From: Burkholderiales bacterium
GTDB taxonomy: Bacteria > Pseudomonadota > Gammaproteobacteria > Burkholderiales > WYBJ01
Length of the DNA: 64,000 nucleotides
Reading direction: 5' to 3'
Assembly: GCA_022841915.1 (NCBI GenBank)
Contig: JALHQN010000012.1
Location: 1-64,000 of the forward strand
Shown: positions 8,769-18,723 of the stretch, piece by piece
Position numbering within the stretch: position 1 is the first letter of the stretch
How the letters are laid out: every line of letters starts with the position of its first letter
Notes under the pieces: generated by a model
Databases searched by the model: none
Told to the model about the DNA's origin: nothing
Seen by the model: the letters and a program-made list of their open reading frames with translations, nothing else
Translations under genes and position numbers: made by a program

Positions 8769-11700
8769 ATGGCAAACTCGCGGCGACGCGGAATGATCGG
8801 TGGTGCTGGCATGCCTTCCTTACGGAGGGCTGGATGGATTGATAAGCTCAAGTCGCTCGCCGGGGCGCAGCAACGTCACCGAGCGCGCCTCGCGCTGGTT
8901 GCGGGCGCGGTTTTCTCGGCGAGCGTGCTCGCCCTCACGGGCGCCGGCCTCTGGTACGAGCGTGACGGCGAATTGAGTCGCGTGCAGCGCGGCTTGGTCA
9001 ATTTGAGCCACTCGCACGCCGAACTCGTGGCGCAGCGACTCGAGACGATCGACCTCGGTCTGAAGGCAGCCCTAGGTCAGTTGCACGATCAAACCACGCC
9101 CTCCGCTGATGCGCTGCACAATATCCGCGTCCTGCGAGCCCATGCCGAAGCGCTGACGTCGGTGCCCGCCATCGGACTTTACGGGCCTTCGGGCGAGCAA
9201 ATGGCCGGCTCGACCGACGATACCTCGATCCTGCCCGTCTCGTTGGCCAATACGGAGCCCCATGCGGTGCATCGCTCGGGAAGACTGCTGGGGCTGCACG
9301 TCTCGTCCCCGATGCGCCACGCGCCCGGCGGCCCCTGGCGCATCGTTTTGTCCCGGCGGGTGACGGACCAGCGGGGCGACTTCCGCGGATTGATCGTCGC
9401 TATCTTCGAGCCTCACAGGCTCGCGGAAACCTATCGCACACTCGACCTGGGGCCGCATGCGAGCGTGGCCTTGCTCAGTTGGAACGGCACCCTGCTCGCC
9501 ACCTATCCCTGGCGGGACGACCTCGTCGGTCGCGCGTACGCCGGCTTCGGGCTGCATCCCGTCGGTGATGCGGAGGGCGGCCGTGCCATCGACGCAGTGC
9601 CGAGCCCCTTCGATGGTCGTCCGGTGCTCGCCGCCGACACCGCCCTGCGTGGGTTTCCCCTCACACTGAGCCTGATGGCAGACCGGCATGCGGTGTTGTC
9701 GACTTGGCGCCGGCATGCCGCGGCCGGAGGCACCGCCGCCGGGCTCATCAGCGTCTTGGCCCTTGCGCTAGCGCTGGTGCTCGACCGGCATCTGCGGCGC
9801 AGGGAAGAATCGGTCGCTCAGTTGCGCGCGAACCAGGCCGAGCTCACCGAAGCGCACCGCATGGCGCGGCTGGGCAGTTGGCGGATCGACGCAGCAACGG
9901 GCTCGATCAACTGGAGCCCGCAAGCTGCGGGGCTGCTCGGCATCTCGGCTCCGCTCGTTCCCGATCTGGAACGCCTGCTCGTTCATGTGTTCGAAGAAGA
10001 CCGCGGACGCCTCCGGCGCGCCTGGGAGGCACTGACGACGACTGGCTTTCTCGATGTCGAGTTCCGAACCACCCCGGTGGCGGGCGAAGTGCGCTGGCTG
10101 CGAGCGCGGGCCGAGGCCGCCGTCCAGAAGGAGAAAGCCGCTTTCCGCGTGCGCGGCACGCTGATCGACGTCAGCGACGAACGTCGGGCGGAGCAAGCTG
10201 TCCAGCATCTCGCAGCCGTGGTCGAATCGACCGAAGACGCCATTCTGAGCATTTCCGGCGACGGCCGGATTCTTTCCTGGAACCGAGGTGCGACCCGCAT
10301 GTTCGGTCATTCCGCCACCGAGGCCATCGATCGGCGCCTGTACGATCTGCTGCCGGCCGACGAAGCGGAGAAGGCGCTGGAACTGGTGGTGCGAAGCGCC
10401 AGCGGCGAGACCATCGAGGGCTTCGAAACGAAGCTGACTGCCAAGGATCAGCGCGTCATCCATATCGCAGTGACCTTGTCGCCTTTACGCGATGCCGCGG
10501 GTTGCGTCACGGCAGCCTCGGCCGTGGCGCGCGACATTACAGCACGTCGGGAGGCTGAGCTTCGGCGTCTGATGGAACATCGGGTCGCTCAGTTGTTGGC
10601 CGAATCGGCGCCGCTGGCGACCACCATGCCGCGCATCCTGGAGACCCTTTGCCAGTCCCTCGCCATGGACTGCGGAGTCCACTGGGAGCTCGACAACGAG
10701 GCAGCCGGATATCGGCGCGCTTGCCTTTGGTGCGCTCAGCCCCACGATCACGCCGCACTGTGTGGGCAGTTGGCGGCGCAATTGCCGGCCACCGGGCCGT
10801 GCGAACGGATATGGAAAACGTCGTCGCCGCAATGGGTCGGCCTTGGTGAACTGCAGTCCTGTCGTCTGGCCGCGGCAGAGGCATCGATCCCCTTCGTGAA
10901 TGCCCTGTTCATACCGATCACGATGGGCAGCCGCGTCGTCTGCGTGCTGCAACTGCTGACCGCGCAGACGCAACCCTACGACGAGGAGCTGCTCTCGTCG
11001 GCGCGGGCGATCGGCAGCCAAATAGGGCAGTACATGGAGCGCAAGCGAGCCGAGAACGACTTGCGCGCAGAAAAGGAATACATCGGGCACGTCATTGCGA
11101 CCGCCCCCACCCTCATCGCTTCCATCGCGACAGATGGCACCACGCGCTCGGTCAATCCGTCGATTCGCGACATCACCGGCTACCTCCCGGCGGACCTGCA
11201 AGGTCGGAATTTCTGGCACGTTCTGCATGAGGGAGACCACAGCGAAGTAGAACTTCTGCTCGCAGCGGCCGGAAACGGCGGAGTTGCAGATCATCACCTC
11301 GCGATCAGGACGCGCGGTGGCGAGATCAGGGATCTTTCCGTGAGCGCGGCCGCGCGGCGCGCAGCCGACGGCAGCATCGTGGAGTTCATCGTCGTCGGCG
11401 CTGACGTGACGGCGCGGCGGCTCGACGAAGCCCGCAGAGCCGCGGAGTACGCCGTGGCGCGGGCGCTGAGCGAGGAGCAATCCGAAGGCGAAGCGGTCGA
11501 GCGCGTTCTCGGCACGGTGTGCGAGGTGTTGGGATGGGAATGCGGGGTGTTCCGGGTATTCGACCCCGCGACCCGGCAGGTGTCCTGCCGATACCACTGG
11601 AGCAAACCCGAGCTGCCGTTCGTGGCGCTCGCCGAGGCGTTGCGCGAGCCTCGGCACCTCGATGGGAACACGCTTTACTGGCGCACCGTCGAGACCGGGT

Positions 11701-13082
11701 CGGCTCAATGGGACAATCAGTTTCGCCAACTGGCGACCGAGCGCCTGAGACCCAAGCTGGACGACGCGAAGATATGCTCGGCGTTATGCGTTCCAGTCCA
11801 ATCGGGGGAACGCTTCCTGGGTGCATTGCAGTTCTTCGGGCGCTCGAACAACCGGCCGGAACATGTGCTACTCGAGGCCATGCAGGCCATCGGTCACCAG
11901 GTCGGCCAGTTCATCGAGCGCAAGCGTGTAGAAGCCGCCCGGCAGCAAGCCGACGAGCGCCTGCGCAGCATCGCAGCCAACATCCCGGGCATCGTGTTCG
12001 AATACCGGTTGCGTCCCGATCAGTCCGCCTCGTTCGACTTCGTCAGCGAACGGGCGCTGGACATCCTCGAGGAATCGCCCGAGAGCCTGATGGGCGACCC
12101 GCACCTCATGTTCGGATTGGTGGACCCGCATTATCGCCGGCAGCTCCTGCGTTCGATGCGCGTTTCCCGGCACACCCGGTCACTGTGGCTGAATGAAATG
12201 CCGATCCGTACCCGCAGCGGTCGAATACGCTGGGTCAGGGGTCAGTCGATGCCGAAGTATCTCGACGACGGGTCGGTGGTCTGGGACGGCGTCATCGTCG
12301 ATGTCACGGCACAGAAGCAGGCCGAGCATGCCATCCAGCAAATGAACGAACAGTTGGAGCGGCGCGTCGCCGACCGCACCGCCCAGCTCTCGGCGGCCAA
12401 CCGCGAACTCGAATCCTTCGCCTATTCGGTCTCGCACGACCTCAGAGCGCCCTTGCGCTCGATCGAGGGCTTCTCGCGCATACTGATGGAAGAGTATGGC
12501 AGCACGCTCGAGCCGACTGCGGCGGACTACCTGACTCGTGTGAGGAACGCGAGCCAACGCATGGGCCACCTGATCGACGATCTTCTGTCGCTGTCTCGCG
12601 TCACACGCAGCGAGCTCAAGCGCGTGCGCACCGACTTGTCGGCCATCGCGGAGGCGGTCATGCAGGAGTTACGTGCCGAATCGCCCACACGGCAGGTCGA
12701 CATCAGCATACATCCGGGCATGTTCTGCCTCGCGGATCCCAGTCTGATCCGCATTGCGCTCTATAATCTGCTCGGCAACGCCTGGAAGTTTACGTCCAAG
12801 CGGGCAGACGCTAGCATTGAATTCGGCGCGCTCACTCAGCGCAACAAGACGGTCTACTACGTCCGTGACAATGGCGCAGGCTTCGACATGGAACATGCTG
12901 GAAAGCTCTTCGGTGCGTTCCAACGCCTTCATTCGCCCCGAGAGTTCGAGGGCACCGGCGTGGGGCTCGCGACCGTGAGCCGTATCATCGATCGCCATGG
13001 CGGCACGGTATGGGCAGAATCGATTCCCGACAAGGGCGCGACGTTCTACTTCACGATGGCTGGGGGAGGAGCGCGCTCGTGA
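8769..13082 (+). CDS. Giant multi-PAS/GAF sensor histidine kinase
   Basis: Membrane sensor kinase of about 1,437 residues. An N-terminal membrane segment (ALVAGAVFSASVLALTGAG), a Cache-like periplasmic sensor and a second membrane segment (AAGLISVLALALALVLD) are followed by a series of cytoplasmic modules: PAS (ARLGSWRIDAATGSINWS), PAS (VVESTEDAILSISGDGRIL), GAF, PAS (ATAPTLIASIATDG), GAF, PAS (IAANIPGIVFEYRL), a short coiled coil, HisKA with His1223 (SVSHDLRAPLRSIEGF) and HATPase_c (LLGNAWKF, VRDNGAGFD, FEGTGVGLATV). There is no receiver on the protein; the next gene encodes one and overlaps by four bases (GTGA). HisKA plus a separate small receiver resembles phytochrome-type pairs, but no chromophore-binding domain is seen. 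Start uncertain: ATG at 8769, 8793 or 8811. It is divergent from the MCP-like gene. Confidence 0.93.
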   Translation: MANSRRRGMIGGAGMPSLRRAGWIDKLKSLAGAQQRHRARLALVAGAVFSASVLALTGAGLWYERDGELSRVQRGLVNLSHSHAELVAQRLETIDLGLKAALGQLHDQTTPSADALHNIRVLRAHAEALTSVPAIGLYGPSGEQMAGSTDDTSILPVSLANTEPHAVHRSGRLLGLHVSSPMRHAPGGPWRIVLSRRVTDQRGDFRGLIVAIFEPHRLAETYRTLDLGPHASVALLSWNGTLLATYPWRDDLVGRAYAGFGLHPVGDAEGGRAIDAVPSPFDGRPVLAADTALRGFPLTLSLMADRHAVLSTWRRHAAAGGTAAGLISVLALALALVLDRHLRRREESVAQLRANQAELTEAHRMARLGSWRIDAATGSINWSPQAAGLLGISAPLVPDLERLLVHVFEEDRGRLRRAWEALTTTGFLDVEFRTTPVAGEVRWLRARAEAAVQKEKAAFRVRGTLIDVSDERRAEQAVQHLAAVVESTEDAILSISGDGRILSWNRGATRMFGHSATEAIDRRLYDLLPADEAEKALELVVRSASGETIEGFETKLTAKDQRVIHIAVTLSPLRDAAGCVTAASAVARDITARREAELRRLMEHRVAQLLAESAPLATTMPRILETLCQSLAMDCGVHWELDNEAAGYRRACLWCAQPHDHAALCGQLAAQLPATGPCERIWKTSSPQWVGLGELQSCRLAAAEASIPFVNALFIPITMGSRVVCVLQLLTAQTQPYDEELLSSARAIGSQIGQYMERKRAENDLRAEKEYIGHVIATAPTLIASIATDGTTRSVNPSIRDITGYLPADLQGRNFWHVLHEGDHSEVELLLAAAGNGGVADHHLAIRTRGGEIRDLSVSAAARRAADGSIVEFIVVGADVTARRLDEARRAAEYAVARALSEEQSEGEAVERVLGTVCEVLGWECGVFRVFDPATRQVSCRYHWSKPELPFVALAEALREPRHLDGNTLYWRTVETGSAQWDNQFRQLATERLRPKLDDAKICSALCVPVQSGERFLGALQFFGRSNNRPEHVLLEAMQAIGHQVGQFIERKRVEAARQQADERLRSIAANIPGIVFEYRLRPDQSASFDFVSERALDILEESPESLMGDPHLMFGLVDPHYRRQLLRSMRVSRHTRSLWLNEMPIRTRSGRIRWVRGQSMPKYLDDGSVVWDGVIVDVTAQKQAEHAIQQMNEQLERRVADRTAQLSAANRELESFAYSVSHDLRAPLRSIEGFSRILMEEYGSTLEPTAADYLTRVRNASQRMGHLIDDLLSLSRVTRSELKRVRTDLSAIAEAVMQELRAESPTRQVDISIHPGMFCLADPSLIRIALYNLLGNAWKFTSKRADASIEFGALTQRNKTVYYVRDNGAGFDMEHAGKLFGAFQRLHSPREFEGTGVGLATVSRIIDRHGGTVWAESIPDKGATFYFTMAGGGARS

Positions 13083-13546
13083 ATTCCGCAGTCCCGGCCA
13101 TCCTGTTGGTCGAAGACAACCCCGACGACGAGGCGCTCACGCTGCGTGCGCTGACCCGCAGCGGATTCGGCGATCGAGTCAAGGTCGTTCGCGACGGTGC
13201 CGAAGCGCTCGACTTCATGTTTGCCGCCGGCCAGTACAACGACCGCGACCCGGCACGCCTGCCCGGGCTCGTTCTGCTCGACCTGAAACTGCCCCGCATC
13301 GACGGACTGGAAGTCCTCCGGAGGCTACGCGCGGATCCTCGCACCACCCTCGCCTGCGTGGTGGTGTTCACGTCCTCCGGCGAGCAGCGCGACATCCATC
13401 GCGCATACGAGAACCGCGCCAACAGCTTCGTGCGCAAACCCGTCGCCTTCGAGAGCTTTTCCCAGACGGTCGAGCAACTGGCGCGATACTGGCTGCAGAT
13501 CAACGAACCGGAGTCTTCGCTTGGCCCCAACCACGCGCAGCCCTGA
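13079..13546 (+). CDS. Single-domain response regulator (Rcp1/CheY-like)
   Basis: Stand-alone receiver of 155 residues. The GTG start overlaps the TGA of the kinase gene as GTGA and has GGGGGAGGAG upstream, so translation is probably coupled. Receiver residues are conserved: VEDNPDDE acidic pocket, phospho-acceptor Asp68 (VLLDLKLPRIDG), Ser in FTSSGE and Lys in VRKPVAF. The longer sequence between strand 2 and strand 3 (YNDRDPARLPG) is typical of receivers paired with PAS/GAF or phytochrome kinases. With no output domain it presumably passes the phosphate on or acts by binding; the next gene, a kinase with its own receiver, is a plausible partner. Confidence 0.95.
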   Translation: MNSAVPAILLVEDNPDDEALTLRALTRSGFGDRVKVVRDGAEALDFMFAAGQYNDRDPARLPGLVLLDLKLPRIDGLEVLRRLRADPRTTLACVVVFTSSGEQRDIHRAYENRANSFVRKPVAFESFSQTVEQLARYWLQINEPESSLGPNHAQP

Positions 13547-13547
13547 G

Positions 13548-15092
13548 ATGGCCGACCCCCGTCCCTCCAGTCCCACTGCCCCCGAGGCGCGCACGATCCG
13601 AGTCCTCATCGTGGAGGATTCCGAAGATGACGTGCTGTTGTTGGTCTGGGAACTGAAGCGGGGCGGGTACCAGGTCAATTACGAGGCCGTGGACACGCGC
13701 GCCGCCATGGCCACCGCACTGCGAACCGGCCCCTGGGACATCGTCATCTCCGATTATTCGATGCCGGACTTCAGCGGTCTGGAAGCACTGGCCACCCTGC
13801 GTGCGCAAGCGCTCGACGTGCCCTTCATCATCGTCTCCGGAAATATCGGCGAGGACGTTGCGGTCGAGGCCATGAAGGCCGGCGCGCACGACTACGTCAT
13901 GAAGAAAAACCTCTCCCGCCTGATCCCGGCGCTCGATCGCGAACTGCGCGAGGCCGATGTCAGGCGCGCGAGACTGCGAGCCGAACACGAGTTGCGCGAG
14001 AACGAAGCCCGATTTCGCGCCATTGCGTCCAACATTCCGGGAACGGTTTATCAGTTCATGCTGCGCGAGGACGGCACCAAATCCTTTCCCTATGTGAGCG
14101 GTGACTGCCTGCGCCTGCTCGGGGTAGGCCCTCATGCGCTGCTGGCCAATGCCGCCGTGTTCCGGGAACTGCTCTACCCCGGCGATCGGGAGGGCTATGA
14201 ATCCGCGCTCGCGCGCTCAGCGAAGAACCTGACCGATCTGAACTGGGAAGGACGCATCCAGTTGCCCGGCAGCGACGAGATCAAGTGGATCAACTTGCGC
14301 TCGAGCCCCCGACGTCTGGATGACGGCGCGCTGCTGTGGGAAGGCGTCATCTGGAACATCACGCAAAGCAAGCTCGCGGAGATCGAGATCCGTCGCTCGC
14401 GAGAGCAGTTGCAGGAATTGTCCGCGCACGTGCAGAAGGTGAAGGAAGACGAGCGAGCGCGCATCGCCCGGGAAATTCACGACGATATCGGCGGCAACCT
14501 CACTGCGATCAAGATCGACCTGCTTTGGCTCACCAATCGGCTGTCCCCGGAGTCGAAGGCCATGCACGAGAAGGCGCACGCGATCGAAAGGCTCGTGGAT
14601 CGCACCATGGAGACGACGCAGCGCATCTCGCGCGATCTGCGCCCGGGCATCCTGGATCTCGGCCTGATTGCCGCCATCGAATGGCAGGCGGAGGAATTCC
14701 AGCGCCGGATGGGCATCCCCTGCGAACTGGTCACCTCGGACGACGAGTTGTACCTCGACCAGGATTTGTGCGTTGCGATTTTCCGCATTTTCCAGGAAAC
14801 TTTGACAAACATAAGCAAGTACGCGGAGGCAACGCGAGTCGATGTCAGCCTCGTCGCAGGGGAGGATGTGGTCGTGCTGGAAGTCGTCGACGATGGCCGC
14901 GGCATAGCGCGCGACCAGTTGTCGAAACCCGGCTCGTTCGGTATCCGCGGGATCCAGGAGCGCGCGCGATCACTGCACGGCGACGTGGAGATCGAAAGCA
15001 TGCCGGGGTCCGGCACCCGGATCAAGGTCGAGATACCCCTCGTGACGTCGGACCCCGAGACAGCCCCGCTGACGCAGAAAGCGCTCTTCTAG
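13548..15092 (+). CDS. REC-PAS-HisKA_3 sensor kinase (NarX/DesK type)
   Basis: Soluble kinase of 514 residues. An N-terminal receiver (IVEDSEDD, Asp69 in VISDYSMPDFSG, Lys in VMKKNLS) is followed by a PAS domain at about 155-280 similar to the last PAS of the giant kinase upstream, a HisKA_3 dimerisation domain with His311 (REIHDDIGGNLTAIK) and an HATPase_c domain (DDGRGIARDQLS, GSFGIRGIQERA). The receiver suggests it is itself regulated by phosphorylation. The HisKA_3 class normally partners LuxR-type regulators, and such a gene follows. The ATG at 13548 sits one base after the preceding stop; a TTG at 13521 is an alternative. Confidence 0.94.
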   Translation: MADPRPSSPTAPEARTIRVLIVEDSEDDVLLLVWELKRGGYQVNYEAVDTRAAMATALRTGPWDIVISDYSMPDFSGLEALATLRAQALDVPFIIVSGNIGEDVAVEAMKAGAHDYVMKKNLSRLIPALDRELREADVRRARLRAEHELRENEARFRAIASNIPGTVYQFMLREDGTKSFPYVSGDCLRLLGVGPHALLANAAVFRELLYPGDREGYESALARSAKNLTDLNWEGRIQLPGSDEIKWINLRSSPRRLDDGALLWEGVIWNITQSKLAEIEIRRSREQLQELSAHVQKVKEDERARIAREIHDDIGGNLTAIKIDLLWLTNRLSPESKAMHEKAHAIERLVDRTMETTQRISRDLRPGILDLGLIAAIEWQAEEFQRRMGIPCELVTSDDELYLDQDLCVAIFRIFQETLTNISKYAEATRVDVSLVAGEDVVVLEVVDDGRGIARDQLSKPGSFGIRGIQERARSLHGDVEIESMPGSGTRIKVEIPLVTSDPETAPLTQKALF

Positions 15093-15295
15093 AGCTCCTG
15101 AGCAAGGTCGCCGCAAATCATGTCGAGAATCGATGTTCCATATCGTCGTCCCCAGGCGGATGGCGGGCCCGAGGATGCCCGGCCTCGCCTCGAGGACCGA
15201 CAGTCCGGCGCTTGCGACCGTTCGCCCCGAGCCTCGGCCAGTCCGCTGCGCCGGGCCGCTGTTCCACCCTACCCCGGCGTTGCCGTGAGCCCGCG

Positions 15296-15928
15296 ATGAT
15301 TCGTGTCCTGATAGCCGACGACCACGCGATCCTGCGCCGCGGACTCAAACAGATTCTCGCCGAGACCGAAGACATGACGGTGGCCGGCGAAGCAGAGAAC
15401 AGTCAGCAGGCGCTCCAACTCGTGCGGGAAGCGGAATGGGACGTGGTGCTGCTGGACATCTCCATGCCGGACCGCAACGGCATCGACACCCTGAAACTCA
15501 TCAAGAAAGAAAAGCCCAAGCTTGCCGTATTGATGCTCTCCATGCACCCGGAGAACCAATACGCCATCCGCGCACTAAAGGCCGGTGCATCGGGCTATCT
15601 CACGAAACAAAGCGCGCCGGCGCAGCTCGTCACCGCGATCCGGCAAGTCAAGCAAGGCCGCAAATACGTCAGCCCTACGCTCGCCGAGCAGCTGGCTGCC
15701 CGCCTGGGCGAGGACATGGAGAGCGCCCCGCACGAGGCCCTTTCCAACCGCGAATACCAAACACTTACCCTGCTTTCGTCCGGCAAGACGCTCTCGGAAG
15801 TCGCGGTCGAACTGAAGCTTTCGGTGAAGACCGTCAGCGTCTATCGCTCTCGCCTGCTGGACAAACTTCAGCTCAAGAACAACGCCGAGCTGACGCACTA
15901 CGCCATCAAGAACGGCTTGGTGGAATAG
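15296..15928 (+). CDS. LuxR/NarL-family response regulator
   Basis: DNA-binding regulator of 210 residues and the likely output of the relay. The receiver has ADDHAI, phospho-acceptor Asp54 (VLLDISMPDRNG), and YLTKQSAP with the conserved Lys. The C-terminal LuxR helix-turn-helix is complete (LSNREYQTLTLLSSGKTLSE, then LKLSVKTVSVYRSRLLDKL). The ATG at 15296 gives the canonical MIRVLIADDH start. A gap of about 200 bases after the kinase gene holds no visible gene and may carry a promoter. Target genes are not shown by the sequence; the flagellar and c-di-GMP genes immediately downstream are candidates only by position. Confidence 0.95.
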   Translation: MIRVLIADDHAILRRGLKQILAETEDMTVAGEAENSQQALQLVREAEWDVVLLDISMPDRNGIDTLKLIKKEKPKLAVLMLSMHPENQYAIRALKAGASGYLTKQSAPAQLVTAIRQVKQGRKYVSPTLAEQLAARLGEDMESAPHEALSNREYQTLTLLSSGKTLSEVAVELKLSVKTVSVYRSRLLDKLQLKNNAELTHYAIKNGLVE

Positions 15929-16074
15929 ACCAGACGCGCCGGCGGTCCCAGAACCCCGGTGAATACGCGCAATCCGTACCACTTTAGTAGCATGTTACGC
16001 ACTCGCTTTTGACCTGAGCGGTGCCAATCGCCTCCCCGCCGATGTCACCGTCCCCCGCAAGAATCGGACACGAC

Positions 16075-16102
16075 TAAAGTCGCCGCCACTGGCCACCGTT
16101 AT
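16075..16102 (+). promoter_or_regulatory. Sigma-28 (FliA)-like promoter before the first diguanylate cyclase
   Basis: TAAAG, a 15-base spacer, then ACCGTTAT resembles the flagellar sigma-28 consensus (TAAAGTTT, 11 bases, GCCGATAA) and ends about 30 bases before the GTG start. A small palindrome CGACT-AA-AGTCG overlaps the -35 part. If real, it places the cyclase in the late flagellar regulon. Visual match only. Confidence 0.45.
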
Positions 16103-16132
16103 TCACACGTCCATCTGAAGATTAGCGGCCCT

Positions 16133-17929
16133 GTGAACGCCCCAACCAAGATCAACATCAAAGATGTAGCGCGCGAGGCGCTGCGGGCGCTGGTCCTGCG
16201 TCGGCTCGATCCATCGCCAGACAACTACCGACGTCTGTTCAACGAGATCGCTGGCATCGAAGCCGAGCCGGACGCTGCGGCAGCCGAAGAAGCGCTGGGG
16301 CGCATCTGCTCGGGGTTCCCGAGAACTTCACCCGAACTGCTGCGGCTCGCGAAAGGCTTGGAGCGTGCGGTCGCCAAGCGCGATTGGATCCAGTACACCG
16401 GCTTGATCGGCGAGGCGACTGCGAATCTCGCTCGTCACCAGAACACGGCCGAAACCTGGCGCGTCCTCATCGTCGACATGCTGCGTCAGCTCGATGCGGG
16501 CCACAAGGGCTTGACCCGGGCGCGAAAGAAAGAGCGCCTGGAGCGCGCGCTGGAAATGTCGGCCAGCAGCCCCGAGCAGCTGCAGAGCAAGCTGGCCGCG
16601 ATCGTGAAGGCCTGGTCGGAGTTCTCGCTTGACACCGTCGGGATCGAACCGGCACAAGCCGCTCAACCGGCCGAGGAGCCGGCCAATCGCAATCCCTCGC
16701 ACGTACTGGCGGCTGCACTGGCTCAAGACGACTCCGCGCAACTGTGCGACCTGCTCGGACAGGTCCTGGAAGTCGGCGTTGCCGGACTGCTCGCGTACGA
16801 ACCGACCCTGGTCACCGAGGCCGAGGAAATCGCCCGCAAGGCTCGCTCGGCGCGATCGTCGAACGATATTGCGAAGGTCCGAGAGAACACGGCGGCATTC
16901 CTGCTCAGAGTCGAGCTGACGACAACCAATGCAGCCGATCTTCATCAAGGCATGCTGCGGCTGTTGCGACTCGTCATCGACAACGTTGCCGAACTGGTCG
17001 GCGAGGATCAGTGGCTGCAGGGCCAGATCGGTGCACTGGCCGAGATCGTCTCGCAACCGCTCGACATCGTCATGATCGAGCACGCCGAGCGCAGCATGAA
17101 GGATACGATCCTGCGCCAAGGAAACCTGCGTCACAGCCTCACTGAGGCCAAGAGCGCCTTCAAGACCATGGTTTCCGGCTTCATCGAACGCCTGGGAGAT
17201 TTTTCCAGCAGCACAGGCGACTATCACGACACGATCGAGGTGCTGTCGCAGAAGATCAGCCAGACGGATGACATCTCCCAATTGGGGCAACTGCTCGACG
17301 AAGTGTCGATCGCGACCCGAAACGTTCAGGCGGCGACCCTGCGCTCGCGCGAGGAGACACTGCGAACGCAGCAGGAAGTCCAGGCTGCCGAGCAGAAAGT
17401 TCGCGACCTGCAAAAGGAACTCGAGCGCGTCAGCGCCAAGGTGAAGGAAGACCAGCTCACGGGCGCGCTGAATCGGCGCGGCCTGGAAGAAGAGTACGAA
17501 CGCTCCTGTTCCGCCGCCGATCGTCGCAAGGAGCCGATGAGCGTGGCGCTTCTGGACATCGACAACTTCAAGTCGCTGAACGATACCCACGGACACCAGG
17601 CCGGCGACGGCGCGCTGGTTCATTTGGCCAAAGTCATCAAGGCGTCCATCCGGCCGACCGATGTAGTGTGCCGCTATGGTGGGGAAGAATTCGTCATCCT
17701 GCTCCCGGGCACCGGTCTGCAGGATTCCGTCATGGTCATCTCGCGCCTGCAGCGCGAACTCACGAAACGATTCTTCCTGCACGACAACCAGCGCCTGCTC
17801 ATCACCTTCAGCGCTGGCGTGGCAGAGCGCCGCGCCGGGGAGAACCGCGACGAAACCATCGGTCGCGCCGACGCGGCCATGTACACGGCCAAGCGCTCCG
17901 GCAAGAATCGGGTCGTAGTCGCGGACTGA
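16133..17929 (+). CDS. Diguanylate cyclase with long helical N-terminus
   Basis: Makes the second messenger cyclic di-GMP from two GTP. The C-terminal GGDEF domain of this 598-residue protein is intact: ALLDIDNFKSLNDTHGHQAG, the GGEEF active-site loop at residues 516-520, and an inhibitory RxxD site (RPTD) exactly five residues before it, so product feedback is expected. The ~430 residues before it are helical, soluble and without a recognisable sensor; a coiled coil (EEVQAAEQKVRDLQKELERV-like) leads into the GGDEF domain. The start is a GTG with a weak upstream AGA-rich site. The protein shares its coiled-coil/GGDEF arrangement with the next cyclase gene, suggesting duplication. Confidence 0.93.
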   Translation: MNAPTKINIKDVAREALRALVLRRLDPSPDNYRRLFNEIAGIEAEPDAAAAEEALGRICSGFPRTSPELLRLAKGLERAVAKRDWIQYTGLIGEATANLARHQNTAETWRVLIVDMLRQLDAGHKGLTRARKKERLERALEMSASSPEQLQSKLAAIVKAWSEFSLDTVGIEPAQAAQPAEEPANRNPSHVLAAALAQDDSAQLCDLLGQVLEVGVAGLLAYEPTLVTEAEEIARKARSARSSNDIAKVRENTAAFLLRVELTTTNAADLHQGMLRLLRLVIDNVAELVGEDQWLQGQIGALAEIVSQPLDIVMIEHAERSMKDTILRQGNLRHSLTEAKSAFKTMVSGFIERLGDFSSSTGDYHDTIEVLSQKISQTDDISQLGQLLDEVSIATRNVQAATLRSREETLRTQQEVQAAEQKVRDLQKELERVSAKVKEDQLTGALNRRGLEEEYERSCSAADRRKEPMSVALLDIDNFKSLNDTHGHQAGDGALVHLAKVIKASIRPTDVVCRYGGEEFVILLPGTGLQDSVMVISRLQRELTKRFFLHDNQRLLITFSAGVAERRAGENRDETIGRADAAMYTAKRSGKNRVVVAD

Positions 17930-17974
17930 TCCAGCCGCATCGGCGAAGATGCGCAAGCGCTGGCCTCGTTCGAG

Positions 17975-18190
17975 CGGCCCCACCATACCGACCCGCTGCA
18001 GAACCTGGCACTTATGCATGAAGGTCACGGCCGGCTGACCGAAGCCCATCGCATGCTACGAGCCGGCGCTCACGCTGGGCGAAAGAACGCTGGCGCTGCT
18101 AGTCACCCCTGGCCCTTGCGCTTCAGACCGATGACCGAGCCACTGAGGCACTTTCCCCGTTCTACGAAGCCACGGCTCAAGAACCCGCTC
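17975..18190 (+). pseudogene. Decayed kinesin-light-chain-type TPR gene fragment
   Basis: One frame reads DPLQNLALMHEGHGRLTEAH, and after a one-base shift a second frame continues YEPALTLGERTLALL; joined, these match the TPR_12 pattern (LNNLALLYxxQGRxxEAExLYERALxIxEKxLG). A third frame then gives DDRATEALSPFYEA, the start of another repeat. The frameshifts and the lack of a start or stop context show the gene is broken. In intact relatives such TPR arrays are often fused to CHAT or NB-ARC modules and bind protein partners. Confidence 0.55.
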
Positions 18191-18723
18191 CCCTGCCCGC
18201 GCTGCCCGGGCGCGCTGTGAACTCGCATGGTGCTAGCAGAAGTCGACGTTAGACTCGACGAGCAGGCGCTTTCCTACCCCGCGCCGAGACTCGGATCCAC
18301 TCGATTGTCGGACCCTGCTGCTTTGACGCGCACAAGGCCTCGCCGACGAGATCTTTTCTTGCTCGATGCTCGGTAAGGTCCAAGACCGGATGCCGCGCAG
18401 CATCGTTGAAAGCGCTCCCGGCCTCATGCCCTTGCCAAGGCGCTCGTTTCCCGGTATCGAAGACATCGCGGCCGGCCACCCGCCCCGCCCGAAAACGGCA
18501 TCGCGATCTCCGCACCTGGCACAGTCCGCATACTGGCGGGCGCTTTGGGAACCCCCACGTGGCCACTGACCAGCGGCGCCGATTGGCACGCGCTCGGCAA
18601 GCAGCACGCATCATGGCTGCCGAAAGGTGCGGCGGCTCTATCGACCTTGGCAGACCTCGTGGCCCCCGGTGCGCAAAGAGATCGAGACGGCATTGCAAGC
18701 ATGGGGGCGCAACAGACGCCGCT

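Noticed and set aside
10485-11729. 414-codon minus-strand frame inside the giant kinase gene
   Set aside because: Antisense shadow of PAS/GAF coding sequence; low-complexity composition and no ribosome site.
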